DNA of 64,000 nucleotides from NCBI RefSeq assembly GCF_038397755.1, contig NZ_CP151637.1, forward strand, positions 3,906,001 to 3,970,000, in the 5' to 3' direction. Both the position numbers and the translations under genes were made by a program. Each line of letters opens with the position of its first letter. The first letter of the stretch is position 1. Source of the DNA: Microbacterium sp. LWH7-1.2. GTDB lineage: Bacteria; Actinomycetota; Actinomycetes; Actinomycetales; Microbacteriaceae. This document shows, one piece after another, positions 33,801 to 41,235 of the stretch. The notes beneath the pieces were generated by a model. That model did no database searches. It saw only the letters and a program-made list of their open reading frames with translations, and was not told the origin of the DNA.

Positions 33801-34478
33801 ATGACGACTGCGACGACGACCGACGGCTCCTGGCTCAGCGCTCTCGCGGACTGGGCCGTCTCGCTGATGGACGTGATCGGACCCGCCGGGGCGGGCATCG
33901 CGATCGCGATGGAGAACCTCTTCCCACCGCTGCCCAGCGAGGTGATCCTGCCGATGGCGGGGCTCGCCGCCAGCCGCGGATCGTTCTCGCTGGTCGAGGC
34001 GCTGATGTGGACCACCGTCGGATCCGTCGCCGGCGCACTCCTCCTCTACGGGCTCGGCGCCTGGCTCGGGATCGCGCGGCTGCGCACGATCGCGACCAAG
34101 GTGCCGCTGCTGCGCCCGGAAGACATCGACCGCACGGTCGCGTGGTTCGGGCGTCATGGCGGCAAGGCGGTGTTCTTCGGGCGGATGATCCCGATCTTCC
34201 GGAGCCTCATCTCCATCCCCGCGGGAATCACCCGCATGCCGGTGTGGCGGTTCACGCTGCTGACGGCGACGGGAAGCCTGGTGTGGAACTCGATCTTCGT
34301 GTTCTCGGGCTTCTTCCTCGGGGAGTCCTGGCGCATCGTCGAGCGGTACGCCGACATCCTGCAGTACGTCGTCATCGCCGCCGCCGTCGCAGGCGTCGCG
34401 TGGTTCCTCTCCGTGCGGGTCCGCGCCGTGCTCGCGTCCCGCAGCACGTCGAGCGGTCCCGAGCCCGGGCTCGACTGA
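33801..34478 (+). CDS. DedA family membrane protein
   Basis: A 225-residue DedA/SNARE-associated protein. The first conserved segment is MENLFPPLPSEVILPMAGL; the second is FFGRMIPIFRSLISIPAGITRMP, the family's G-R-x-x-P-x-x-R core within a re-entrant loop. DedA proteins act as flippases for undecaprenyl phosphate or phospholipids and support proton-motive force and envelope integrity. The start is ATG 33801, with GGGGA ten nt upstream. A perfect 16-bp palindrome follows at 34485-34500 and may end transcription. Confidence 0.9.
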   Translation: MTTATTTDGSWLSALADWAVSLMDVIGPAGAGIAIAMENLFPPLPSEVILPMAGLAASRGSFSLVEALMWTTVGSVAGALLLYGLGAWLGIARLRTIATKVPLLRPEDIDRTVAWFGRHGGKAVFFGRMIPIFRSLISIPAGITRMPVWRFTLLTATGSLVWNSIFVFSGFFLGESWRIVERYADILQYVVIAAAVAGVAWFLSVRVRAVLASRSTSSGPEPGLD

Positions 34479-34484
34479 GCTCCC

Positions 34485-34500
34485 CGTCGACCGGTCGACG
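34485..34500. terminator. Perfect 16-bp palindrome after the DedA gene
   Basis: CGTCGACCGGTCGACG is fully self-complementary with no loop, 7 nt after the DedA stop. It could act as a terminator stem or a binding site for the next promoter (TAGACT at 34543-34548). Confidence 0.45.
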
Positions 34501-34554
34501 AAGCTGGGAGAACGCTCAGCCGGTCCACAGAGCACCCCCACGTAGACTGGGCCG

Positions 34555-35184
34555 GTGCCCGCCGCTCGCCTTCATCTCGTGCGCCACGGGGAGGTCCACA
34601 ATCCTGCCCGCGTGCTCTACGGGCGACTCCCGGGGTATGGGCTCAGCGTCGACGGCCGCCACATGGCCCGGCAGGCCGCCGAGTACATCGAGGCGCTCGA
34701 GCGTCCCGTGTCCGCGCTCGTGTGCTCGCCCCTGCAGCGCACACAGGAGTCGGCCGTGCCGTTCACCGAGATCTTCGGACTCACCCCCGTCGCCGACGAG
34801 CGGGTCATCGAGCCGACCAACGTCTTCGAGGGCAAGCGCATGGCGATGGCCCTCATCAACCCGTGGAACTGGCGGCATCTGCGCAAGCCCGCACTGCCCA
34901 GCTGGGGCGAGCCGTATGCGGACGTCGTGGGCCGCATGAACTCGGCGATGACGCACGCGTGGGATGCCGCGGACTCGGGTGACGTCGTCATCGTGTCGCA
35001 TCAGCTCCCGATCTGGATCACCCACCTCGCGGTGGCCGGGCTCCCGCTCCGGCACGACCCCCGGGCGCGGCGCTGCGCGCTGTCGAGCGTGACGAGCTTC
35101 GAGATGGTCGACGGCAAGTGGACCGAGACCGCCTACGCCGAACCGGCGTCGACGGCCGGCGCGGTGGACGTGGGGGCGGTATGA
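34555..35184 (+). CDS. Histidine phosphatase family protein
   Basis: A 209-residue phosphoglycerate-mutase-like phosphatase. The phosphohistidine motif is LVRHGEVHNP at residues 6-15, and the second catalytic His is in VVIVSHQLPIW. GTG 34555 follows TAGACT by six nt (leaderless). It opens the cytochrome c maturation operon: its stop overlaps the tlpA start (ATGA). The same order (mutase-like, TlpA, CcdA, ResB, CcsB) is known around Rv0525-Rv0529 in M. tuberculosis. Its substrate in that operon is not known. Confidence 0.9.
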   Translation: MPAARLHLVRHGEVHNPARVLYGRLPGYGLSVDGRHMARQAAEYIEALERPVSALVCSPLQRTQESAVPFTEIFGLTPVADERVIEPTNVFEGKRMAMALINPWNWRHLRKPALPSWGEPYADVVGRMNSAMTHAWDAADSGDVVIVSHQLPIWITHLAVAGLPLRHDPRARRCALSSVTSFEMVDGKWTETAYAEPASTAGAVDVGAV

Positions 35185-35831
35185 CCGAGCCGGTCGTTGA
35201 GCGAGCTTGCGTGTCGAAACGCCCCACACGCGGTGCACGACTGCGGGCCGCGGCATCCGCGCTCCTCGTCGCCGGGCTGATCTCGGGGCTCGCCGCGTGC
35301 ACGAGCGACCCCCTCGCCGAGCAGTACCGCTCGGGCGACAACAAGGGCTTCGTCGCCGCCGACGGGTTCCGCGTCGTCGAGATCCCGGCCGAAGACCGCA
35401 CCGAGCCGGTCGAGTTCGAGGGCGTGCTCGACACCGGCGGCTCGACCACGAGCGCCGATTATGCGGGCGAGGTGCTCGTCGTGAACTTCTGGTACGCCGG
35501 CTGCGCGCCGTGCCGCGTCGAGGCTTCCGAGCTGGCCGCTGTCGACGCGGAGTTCCAGGGCCAGGGCGTCTCATTCCTCGGCGTGAACCTGTACGACGGC
35601 GCCGCGGCGTCGCAGGCTTTCGCCGAGAAGTACGGCGTCGAGTACCCCAGCGCGCTGGCGATCGAGGACGGCTCGATCAAGCTCGCCTTCGCGGGGGAGA
35701 CCCCGCTCAACGCCGTGCCCGTCACGATCGTGCTCGACAAGCAGGGCCGCGTGGCAGCGCGCCTGGTCGGCCAGATCGAAGAGGCCTCGATCCTCGAGAC
35801 GATCGTGCGCGACGCCCTGGAGGAGTCGTGA
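35181..35831 (+). CDS. TlpA/ResA-like thioredoxin lipoprotein
   Basis: A 216-residue membrane-anchored thiol-disulfide reductase that would reduce apocytochrome c cysteines outside the membrane. A hydrophobic segment ends in the lipobox LAAC near residue 35. The thioredoxin fold has the redox motif CAPC in NFWYAGCAPCRVEA, and the cis-Pro is in NAVPVTIVLD. Residues 4-14 are encoded by a copy of the GTTGAGCGAGC repeat, giving an odd PVVERACVSKR start. The true start could instead be further in. Stop overlaps ccdA (GTGA). Confidence 0.9.
   Translation: MTEPVVERACVSKRPTRGARLRAAASALLVAGLISGLAACTSDPLAEQYRSGDNKGFVAADGFRVVEIPAEDRTEPVEFEGVLDTGGSTTSADYAGEVLVVNFWYAGCAPCRVEASELAAVDAEFQGQGVSFLGVNLYDGAAASQAFAEKYGVEYPSALAIEDGSIKLAFAGETPLNAVPVTIVLDKQGRVAARLVGQIEEASILETIVRDALEES
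35191..35221 (+). repeat. GTTGAGCGAGC repeat copy inside the tlpA-like gene start
   Basis: A 31-bp copy of the dispersed repeat lies 10 nt inside the gene and is read in frame. It differs from the tandem-array copies by about one base (GCGTGTCG for GCGAGTCG). Confidence 0.8.
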
Positions 35832-36658
35832 ACCTCGGCGCCCTCGTCGCCGACGGGTCGCTCCTGATCGCCATCCCGATCGCGATCCTCGCCGGCGCCA
35901 TCTCGTTCCTGTCGCCGTGCGTGCTCCCGCTCGTTCCGGGCTATCTCGGATTCATCGGCGGCGCGGTCTCGCCGCGGCCGGCGCCCGTGGCCGTCGGCAC
36001 GGCGACCCGGTCGTTGAGCGAGCGAGGAACGAGGGAGTCGAAACGCGCCGACCCTGCGACGGACCCTGAACCCAGCCCCGCCCGAGGCCGCCTCGTGCTC
36101 GGCGTCCTCCTCTTCATCGCGGGGTTCACCGTGGTGTTCGTGAGCATGGCGATGCTCGGCGGCACGCTGGGACGCTTCCTGCTCGAGTACCAGGACCTCA
36201 TCACGCGCATCCTCGGCGTCGTCATCATCGCGATGGGCCTCGTCTTCATCGGGTGGTTCGGGCTCGCGCAGCGCATCGCGCGGCCGCAGGTCCGCGGAAA
36301 CCTCGGGCTCATCGGCGCCCCGTTGCTGGGCATCGCGCTCGGCATCGGCTGGGCGCCGTGCATCGGCCCGACCCTCGCGGTCATCCTGACGATGGCGTTC
36401 GACTCCGGCTCGGCCGCGCGCGCAGCGCTGCTGGGCGTCGCGTACTCGTTGGGCCTCGGCATACCGTTCCTCCTCCTCACCCTCGGGTTCGGGTGGGCGA
36501 CGCGTTCGGTGTCGTTCGTGCGGCGCCACATCCGCGTGGTCAACCTCATCGGCGGCGCCCTGCTCATCGTGCTGGGCCTGCTCATGGTGACGGGTGTCTG
36601 GACCGCCGTGATGGCCCAGCTCCAGGGGGTGTTCGCCAGTGTCCCGGCCCCGCTCTGA
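35828..36658 (+). CDS. ccdA: CcdA-type cytochrome c biogenesis membrane protein
   Basis: A 276-residue DsbD-beta/CcdA thiol transporter that passes electrons from cytosolic thioredoxin to the outer-face TlpA protein. The two redox Cys sit in FLSPCVLPLVPGYLGF (TM1) and GWAPCIGPTLAVI (TM4). Six membrane segments are seen. The loop between TM1 and TM2 is lengthened to about 45 residues, of which 61-73 (RSLSERGTRESKR) are encoded by a copy of the dispersed repeat. GTG 35828 overlaps the tlpA stop. Confidence 0.93.
   Translation: MNLGALVADGSLLIAIPIAILAGAISFLSPCVLPLVPGYLGFIGGAVSPRPAPVAVGTATRSLSERGTRESKRADPATDPEPSPARGRLVLGVLLFIAGFTVVFVSMAMLGGTLGRFLLEYQDLITRILGVVIIAMGLVFIGWFGLAQRIARPQVRGNLGLIGAPLLGIALGIGWAPCIGPTLAVILTMAFDSGSAARAALLGVAYSLGLGIPFLLLTLGFGWATRSVSFVRRHIRVVNLIGGALLIVLGLLMVTGVWTAVMAQLQGVFASVPAPL
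36008..36045 (+). repeat. GTTGAGCGAGC repeat copy inside ccdA
   Basis: The sequence starts CCGGTCGTTGAGCGAGCGAG and ends GAGTCGAAAC. It is read in frame, adding charged residues to a loop. It is the longer variant of the repeat seen at 46993. Confidence 0.8.
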
Positions 36659-38387
36659 CGCTCCGGAAGGTTCCACGACCGACGAGATGACCGACCCCCT
36701 CAGGCCCTCCGACCACGCGGACTCCGCAGCATCCGACATCACTCAGCCCGCTCTCGGCATCGTCGGGTGGCTGCGCTGGGGCTGGCGTCAGCTCACGTCG
36801 ATGCGCACCGCCCTCGTGCTCCTGCTCCTGCTCGCGATCGCCGCCGTGCCGGGCTCCCTCGTCCCGCAGCGCAGCGCCGACCCCAACGGCGTGCGCCAGT
36901 ACTTCGTCGACAACGCCGACCTCGCGCCGGTGCTCGACAACCTGAGCCTGTTCGACGTGTACACGTCGCCGTGGTTCTCGGCGATCTACATCCTGCTGTT
37001 CGTCTCGCTCGTCGGATGCGTCATCCCGCGCACCACGCACCACTACAAGGCGATGCGCGCGCGGCCGCCGCGCACCCCGGTGCGATTGGCTCGTCTTGAC
37101 GCCCATCGCTCCGAGATCCTGGAATACCAGAACGACACGGATGCCGCCGCCGCCGCGGCGACCGCGATCGAGGCCGCCGGGCGGCAGCTGAAGAAGGCGG
37201 GGTACCGCGTCGCCCGCTACGACGGCGCGAAGGGGCTCTCGGTGTCGGCGGAGCGCGGGTACCTGCGCGAGACCGGCAACCTGGTGTTCCACGCGTCGCT
37301 GGTCGGCGTGCTGCTCGCGGTCGGCATCGGCGGCGGGTTCACATACACCGGCCAGACGGTCATCATCGAGGGCCGCACGTGGGTCAACACGATGCTCGAC
37401 TACACATCGTTCAACCCGGGCCGGTTCGTCGACGAGGACGCCCTCGAGCCCTACGCGCTCACCCTCGACGACTTCTCACTCTCGTACGTGACCCCGGGTA
37501 GGAAGGGCGCGGGCCAGGCGGGCGACTTCGTCGCGCACCTGACGACCCGGTTCCCGGACGCCGACGCCGCCGAAGGCGAGGTGCGCGTCAACCACCCGCT
37601 GCAGATCGCCGGCGACAAGGTCTACCTGATGGGCAACGGCTATGCGCCCACCATCACGATCCGCAACGCTGACGGTGACGTGGTGTTCTCGGAGTCGGTG
37701 CCGTTCCTGCCGCAGGACAACAACATGACCTCGCAGGGAGTCGTGAAGGTGCCGGACGGCCTCCGTGAGCAGGTCGGCCTCGTGGGCTTCTTCTATCCCA
37801 CCGCGCAGGAGCTCACGAACGGCGCCTACACCTCGGTGTACGGCGACCTCGAGTATCCGATGCTCACGTTCTGGGTCTACGCCGGCGACCTCGGCATCGA
37901 CGGCGGCGTGCCGAAGTCGGTGTACACGCTCGACCCGAGCGAGATGACGCAGCTCGCCGGCGGCGACTCGGGCACCGAATCGCTCGCGCTGAAGCCCGGC
38001 GACACCGTTGACCTTCCGGACGGCCTCGGCACCATCACGTTCGAGAACGAGGCACCGGACGCCGCCGGCTTCCAGGACTCGGTCAAGCGCTACGTGTCGC
38101 TCTCGATCCACCGCGACGCCGCCGCAGCCTGGGTGCTCGTGTTCGCGGTGCTCGCGACAGCTGGCCTGCTCGCCGCGCTCTTCGTGCCGCGGCGGCGCAT
38201 GTGGGTGAAGGCGACCAGGCAGGGCCACACCGTGCACCTCGAGTACGCCGGTCTGGCGCGTGGGGAGGACCCCGCGCTCGACGGCGCGGTCGAGCAGTTC
38301 GCCCAGCGTCACCTCGCGTCGCTCGCCGGCGCCGCTCCCGCGGGCGACCTCGACTCCCAGCGCGAATCCACCCCCGACGTAGACTGA
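36639..38387 (+). CDS. resB: ResB/Ccs1 cytochrome c biogenesis protein
   Basis: A 582-residue ResB that, with CcsB, forms the System II haem-delivery and cytochrome c synthase complex. Three N-terminal membrane segments lie around residues 58-75, 105-125 and 220-240. A large outer domain (about 245-500) follows, and a last membrane segment is AAWVLVFAVLATAGLLAAL. Motifs TSMRTALVLLLLLAIAAVPGS and the late SVKRYVSLSIHRD are typical. GTG 36639 overlaps ccdA by 20 nt with AGGGGG upstream; ATG 36687 is a possible later start. Confidence 0.92.
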   Translation: MSRPRSDAPEGSTTDEMTDPLRPSDHADSAASDITQPALGIVGWLRWGWRQLTSMRTALVLLLLLAIAAVPGSLVPQRSADPNGVRQYFVDNADLAPVLDNLSLFDVYTSPWFSAIYILLFVSLVGCVIPRTTHHYKAMRARPPRTPVRLARLDAHRSEILEYQNDTDAAAAAATAIEAAGRQLKKAGYRVARYDGAKGLSVSAERGYLRETGNLVFHASLVGVLLAVGIGGGFTYTGQTVIIEGRTWVNTMLDYTSFNPGRFVDEDALEPYALTLDDFSLSYVTPGRKGAGQAGDFVAHLTTRFPDADAAEGEVRVNHPLQIAGDKVYLMGNGYAPTITIRNADGDVVFSESVPFLPQDNNMTSQGVVKVPDGLREQVGLVGFFYPTAQELTNGAYTSVYGDLEYPMLTFWVYAGDLGIDGGVPKSVYTLDPSEMTQLAGGDSGTESLALKPGDTVDLPDGLGTITFENEAPDAAGFQDSVKRYVSLSIHRDAAAAWVLVFAVLATAGLLAALFVPRRRMWVKATRQGHTVHLEYAGLARGEDPALDGAVEQFAQRHLASLAGAAPAGDLDSQRESTPDVD

Positions 38388-38392
38388 GAGCC

Positions 38393-39460
38393 ATGCCCGA
38401 CGCCTCCCCCCTCACCCTCGACTCGGTCTCGGTGCTGCTGGTCTGGACGGCCATCGCGATCTACGCCCTCGCGTTCATCGCGTACGCGGTCGACCTGGCC
38501 CGCCGCGGCGCCCTGGCCGTCGATGCGAAGGACGCCGCCGCCCAGACCGCGCGCGAGCGCGAGCTCGTCGCCGCAGGCGCCGGCTCGCGTACCGGCATCG
38601 TCGAGCAGATGCGCGCTCAGGAGACGGCGTCGGAGGAGGCTCTCAACGCTCCTGTCGGAAAGCGCGCGCGGCTCGTGTGGGCCCGCATCGGGACGTCGCT
38701 CGCGGTGCTCGGGTTCCTGTTCCACCTCGGCGGCGACGTCACCCGCGGCATCGCCGCGGGGCGCGTGCCGTGGTCGAACATGTACGAGTTCGCCCTCACC
38801 GGCACGCTCCTCATCGTCGCCGTCTACCTCGGTGTGCTCTTCCGCTACGACCTGCGCTTCCTGGGCACCTTCATCACCGGCCTCGTGGTGGTGCTGCTGG
38901 GCGGCACGGCCATCTGGTTCTACACCGACATCGTCCCCCTCATGGACCCGCTCAAGTCCGTGTGGCTCGTCATCCACGTCTTCGTCGCGTCGCTCGCAAC
39001 CGCGCTGTTCGCCCTCGCGTTCGGCCTCTCGGTGCTGCAGCTCATGCAGGCCCGGCGCGAGACGAGGATCGCGGCTCTCGCGAAGGCGGAAGCCGCAGCA
39101 TCCGATGGCGTCAAGACCGGACCGGGCTTCCTCAAGACCCTCCCGAGCGCCGATGCGCTCGAGTCGCTGGCATACCGGTTCGCGATCCTCGGGTTCATCT
39201 TCTGGACCTTCACTCTCATCGCCGGCTCGATCTGGGCGAACGACGCGTGGGGCCGCTACTGGGGCTTCGACACCAAGGAAGTCTGGACCTTCGTGATCTG
39301 GGTGCTCTACGCGGGCTACATCCACGCGCGCGCGACGCGGGGCTGGCGCGGTGCGCGGTCGGCGTGGCTGTCGATCATCGGCTTCACCGCCGTGATCTTC
39401 AACTTCACCATCGTCAACATGTTCTTCAAGGGCCTGCACGCCTATTCGGGCCTCAGCTGA
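38393..39460 (+). CDS. ccsB: CcsB/CcsA cytochrome c synthase subunit
   Basis: A 355-residue polytopic protein, partner of ResB. The haem-binding WWD-type motif is WGRYWGFDTKEVWTFVIW near residue 284, flanked by His-containing helices (HVFVASLATALF; YIHARATRGW). Eight or so membrane segments are seen. ATG 38393 is five nt after the ResB stop. A TAGACT box overlaps the end of resB (38379-38384), so an internal leaderless promoter may add transcription. Confidence 0.93.
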   Translation: MPDASPLTLDSVSVLLVWTAIAIYALAFIAYAVDLARRGALAVDAKDAAAQTARERELVAAGAGSRTGIVEQMRAQETASEEALNAPVGKRARLVWARIGTSLAVLGFLFHLGGDVTRGIAAGRVPWSNMYEFALTGTLLIVAVYLGVLFRYDLRFLGTFITGLVVVLLGGTAIWFYTDIVPLMDPLKSVWLVIHVFVASLATALFALAFGLSVLQLMQARRETRIAALAKAEAAASDGVKTGPGFLKTLPSADALESLAYRFAILGFIFWTFTLIAGSIWANDAWGRYWGFDTKEVWTFVIWVLYAGYIHARATRGWRGARSAWLSIIGFTAVIFNFTIVNMFFKGLHAYSGLS

Positions 39461-39469
39461 GCTCACCCG

Positions 39470-40408
39470 TCACGTTGTGCTGCCGCGAGCAGCTGTTCGC
39501 GAAAGGGGAGCGGGACCTTTCGTCGGCTCACTCGGCGGTGAGTCCTTTCGGGGGCTGCGCACTTTCCTCCACCACACGATGACGGCGAGGATCGCCGCTC
39601 CGACCGCGCTTCCGATCGTCCAGATGAGCGGCCGGTTCACGTCGACCCAGTAGGCGGCGTGGTGGAGCGCCGACGCCTTCACGCGCACGTCTGTCGTGAA
39701 CGACGACACATTCTTCCCCGCGTACTCGAGATCGCCCGCCGACTCGTCGACGACGATGGCGGGTCGAAGCTCGAGTCGCAGCTGCTCGTCGACGGGCTTG
39801 TGGGCGGTCACGGTCCACGACCACTCGATGACGCCGCTCGGCGTGAACTCCTGCAGCACCCATCCTGCGTCCGTCTCTCCGGTCCGGCGGACGACCTCCA
39901 GCGCCTCGCCGACGGCGGTCAGCCGCGCGGCCACGGTGCACTTCACGAGGACGGCTTCGCTCGTCGCCGTGCCGTCCTGGACCTCGACGACCTCGTCGGC
40001 GGGAAGAGGCTCGGAGCGCGCGTCGACGGCCGCGTTGTAGTTGGCGCCGACCTCGATCGTCACGCTCATGTGATCGGGGTAGTCGACGAGGGCATCGCGC
40101 CATTCCTCGACGCCGCGCGCGCAGCGCTCCTGGAACGCGATCACGGCGTCTCCCTTGCCGCCGCCGATGTCTGCACCCTCGTCGTCGGGGCCGCCGATCG
40201 GAGGCGGCAACAGGGTGGGCTGGGGATCGACGGGGACGTGGTCGCCCGGAGGCGTTCCCGGGAAGGGCGGGGGAGCGCCGCCATCGACGTCTCCCGGCGA
40301 GGGGTTCGGCACCGGGTCCGCGGGCGGCGCGTCGCCGTGCGCGACGCATCCGGTCAGGAGGGCCAGCACCGCGCCGATCAGCGCTGCTGAGGCGAGACGT
40401 CCTTTCAT
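39470..40408 (-). CDS. Lipoprotein with a C-terminal membrane anchor, unknown
   Basis: A 312-residue secreted protein of unknown function. An N-terminal signal ends in the lipobox LLTGC. A Pro/Gly/Asp-rich linker (about 25-75) follows, then a beta-rich domain (IAFQERCARGVEEW ... VEWSWTVTAHKP) with two Cys. A single hydrophobic helix (LIWTIGSAVGAAILAVIVWW) and a basic tail close the protein. Double anchoring, with lipid at the front and a helix at the back, is unusual. ATG 40408 was chosen because GGGAG lies five nt upstream. The gene is convergent with ccsB, 9 nt between stops. Confidence 0.75.
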   Translation of the reverse strand: MKGRLASAALIGAVLALLTGCVAHGDAPPADPVPNPSPGDVDGGAPPPFPGTPPGDHVPVDPQPTLLPPPIGGPDDEGADIGGGKGDAVIAFQERCARGVEEWRDALVDYPDHMSVTIEVGANYNAAVDARSEPLPADEVVEVQDGTATSEAVLVKCTVAARLTAVGEALEVVRRTGETDAGWVLQEFTPSGVIEWSWTVTAHKPVDEQLRLELRPAIVVDESAGDLEYAGKNVSSFTTDVRVKASALHHAAYWVDVNRPLIWTIGSAVGAAILAVIVWWRKVRSPRKDSPPSEPTKGPAPLSRTAARGSTT

Positions 40409-40552
40409 GTCGGCTCCCACCGATTCGACGTCGTCCGGGGTGAACGGCTACTCGTCAAGGGAGAGGGGTGCTGGGGGCTCCGAGATACGCCGGAACGCGG
40501 CATCCGCCCCTCCGCAACGCGTGCGCGCACGGACGGATCGCAGCGAGTAGGG

Positions 40553-41053
40553 TCAGGCCGCGGCGGGCCGGGGGCTCAGGACGACCACCGGGGTCTCGCG
40601 GTTGCGCAGCGCCGCGTAGGCGTCGAGGTCCGCGTCGCCCTCGAGGGTGCGCCACACTGCCCACAGGCGTTCGCGCTCCGCACCCGTCGCCTCGTGGGCG
40701 AGCACGTCGCGCGTGCCATCGGGAAGATCCACGGATGCCGCGGGCCGGGCCTTGAGGTTCAGCCACCACGCCGGCGGCGGGTCGCCCCAGCCGTTCATCG
40801 CGAGGGTGACGAGGTCGGGGCCGTCCTCGAAGTACCCGAGGATCGCGACGCGCGGACTGCCCGACCGGCGGCCGACCGTGTGCAGGCGCATCATCCCGTA
40901 GACGGTGGGGGACGGATGCCGCAGCCCCACGCGTCCGCCGGTCACACGGTACAGCGCACGATGGACGACCCACGCGGTTCGGATGAACCAGCGCGGCGGG
41001 ATCCGGGCGCTCTCGCGCGGCGCCTCGGTCGGATGCGGGGAGGGGGCGTTCAT
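40553..41053 (-). CDS. Ddn-like deazaflavin (F420)-dependent nitroreductase family protein
   Basis: A 166-residue split-barrel protein of the F420-dependent Ddn family. The F420-binding pattern is LHTVGRRSGSPRVAILGYF, followed by LVTLAMNGWGDPPPAWWLNLKARP, both standard. In mycobacteria Ddn reduces quinones and activates nitroimidazoles; here the substrate is open, though menaquinone is plausible given the men genes nearby. ATG 41053 is the start nearest the conserved region. It is one of three F420-type enzymes in the window. Confidence 0.88.
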   Translation of the reverse strand: MNAPSPHPTEAPRESARIPPRWFIRTAWVVHRALYRVTGGRVGLRHPSPTVYGMMRLHTVGRRSGSPRVAILGYFEDGPDLVTLAMNGWGDPPPAWWLNLKARPAASVDLPDGTRDVLAHEATGAERERLWAVWRTLEGDADLDAYAALRNRETPVVVLSPRPAAA

Positions 41054-41138
41054 GGCTCCGATCCTGGCGCCCCGGCCCGGCGTGGGCAATCGGCCGATCG
41101 GCCAGAGTCCGCCGCCGAAGGAACGAGGCCGCCGAGAC

Positions 41139-41209
41139 GGTTTGGGGCGTGTGCCGCGCGTTCAGGGCGCGTGCTGTGCGCCCCGAACCTCCGGATTGCG
41201 CCCCAAACC
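41139..41209. repeat. Nested double palindrome, GGGGCG type
   Basis: Outer arms GGTTTGGGGCG (41139-41149) and its exact complement (41199-41209) enclose inner arms GTTCAGGGCGC (41160-41170) and GCGCCCCGAAC (41178-41188, one mismatch). It lies between two minus-strand genes. It is clearly related to the copy at 56179-56245. Confidence 0.85.
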
Positions 41210-41235
41210 CGACCAACGCGCCGAGCATGAGCGGG

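Noticed and set aside
39500..39522. CGAAAGG/CCTTTCG hairpin as the ccsB terminator
   Set aside because: It lies inside the 3' coding part of the convergent lipoprotein gene; it may act on the ccsB message, but the stem is only 7 bp, so it was not listed.
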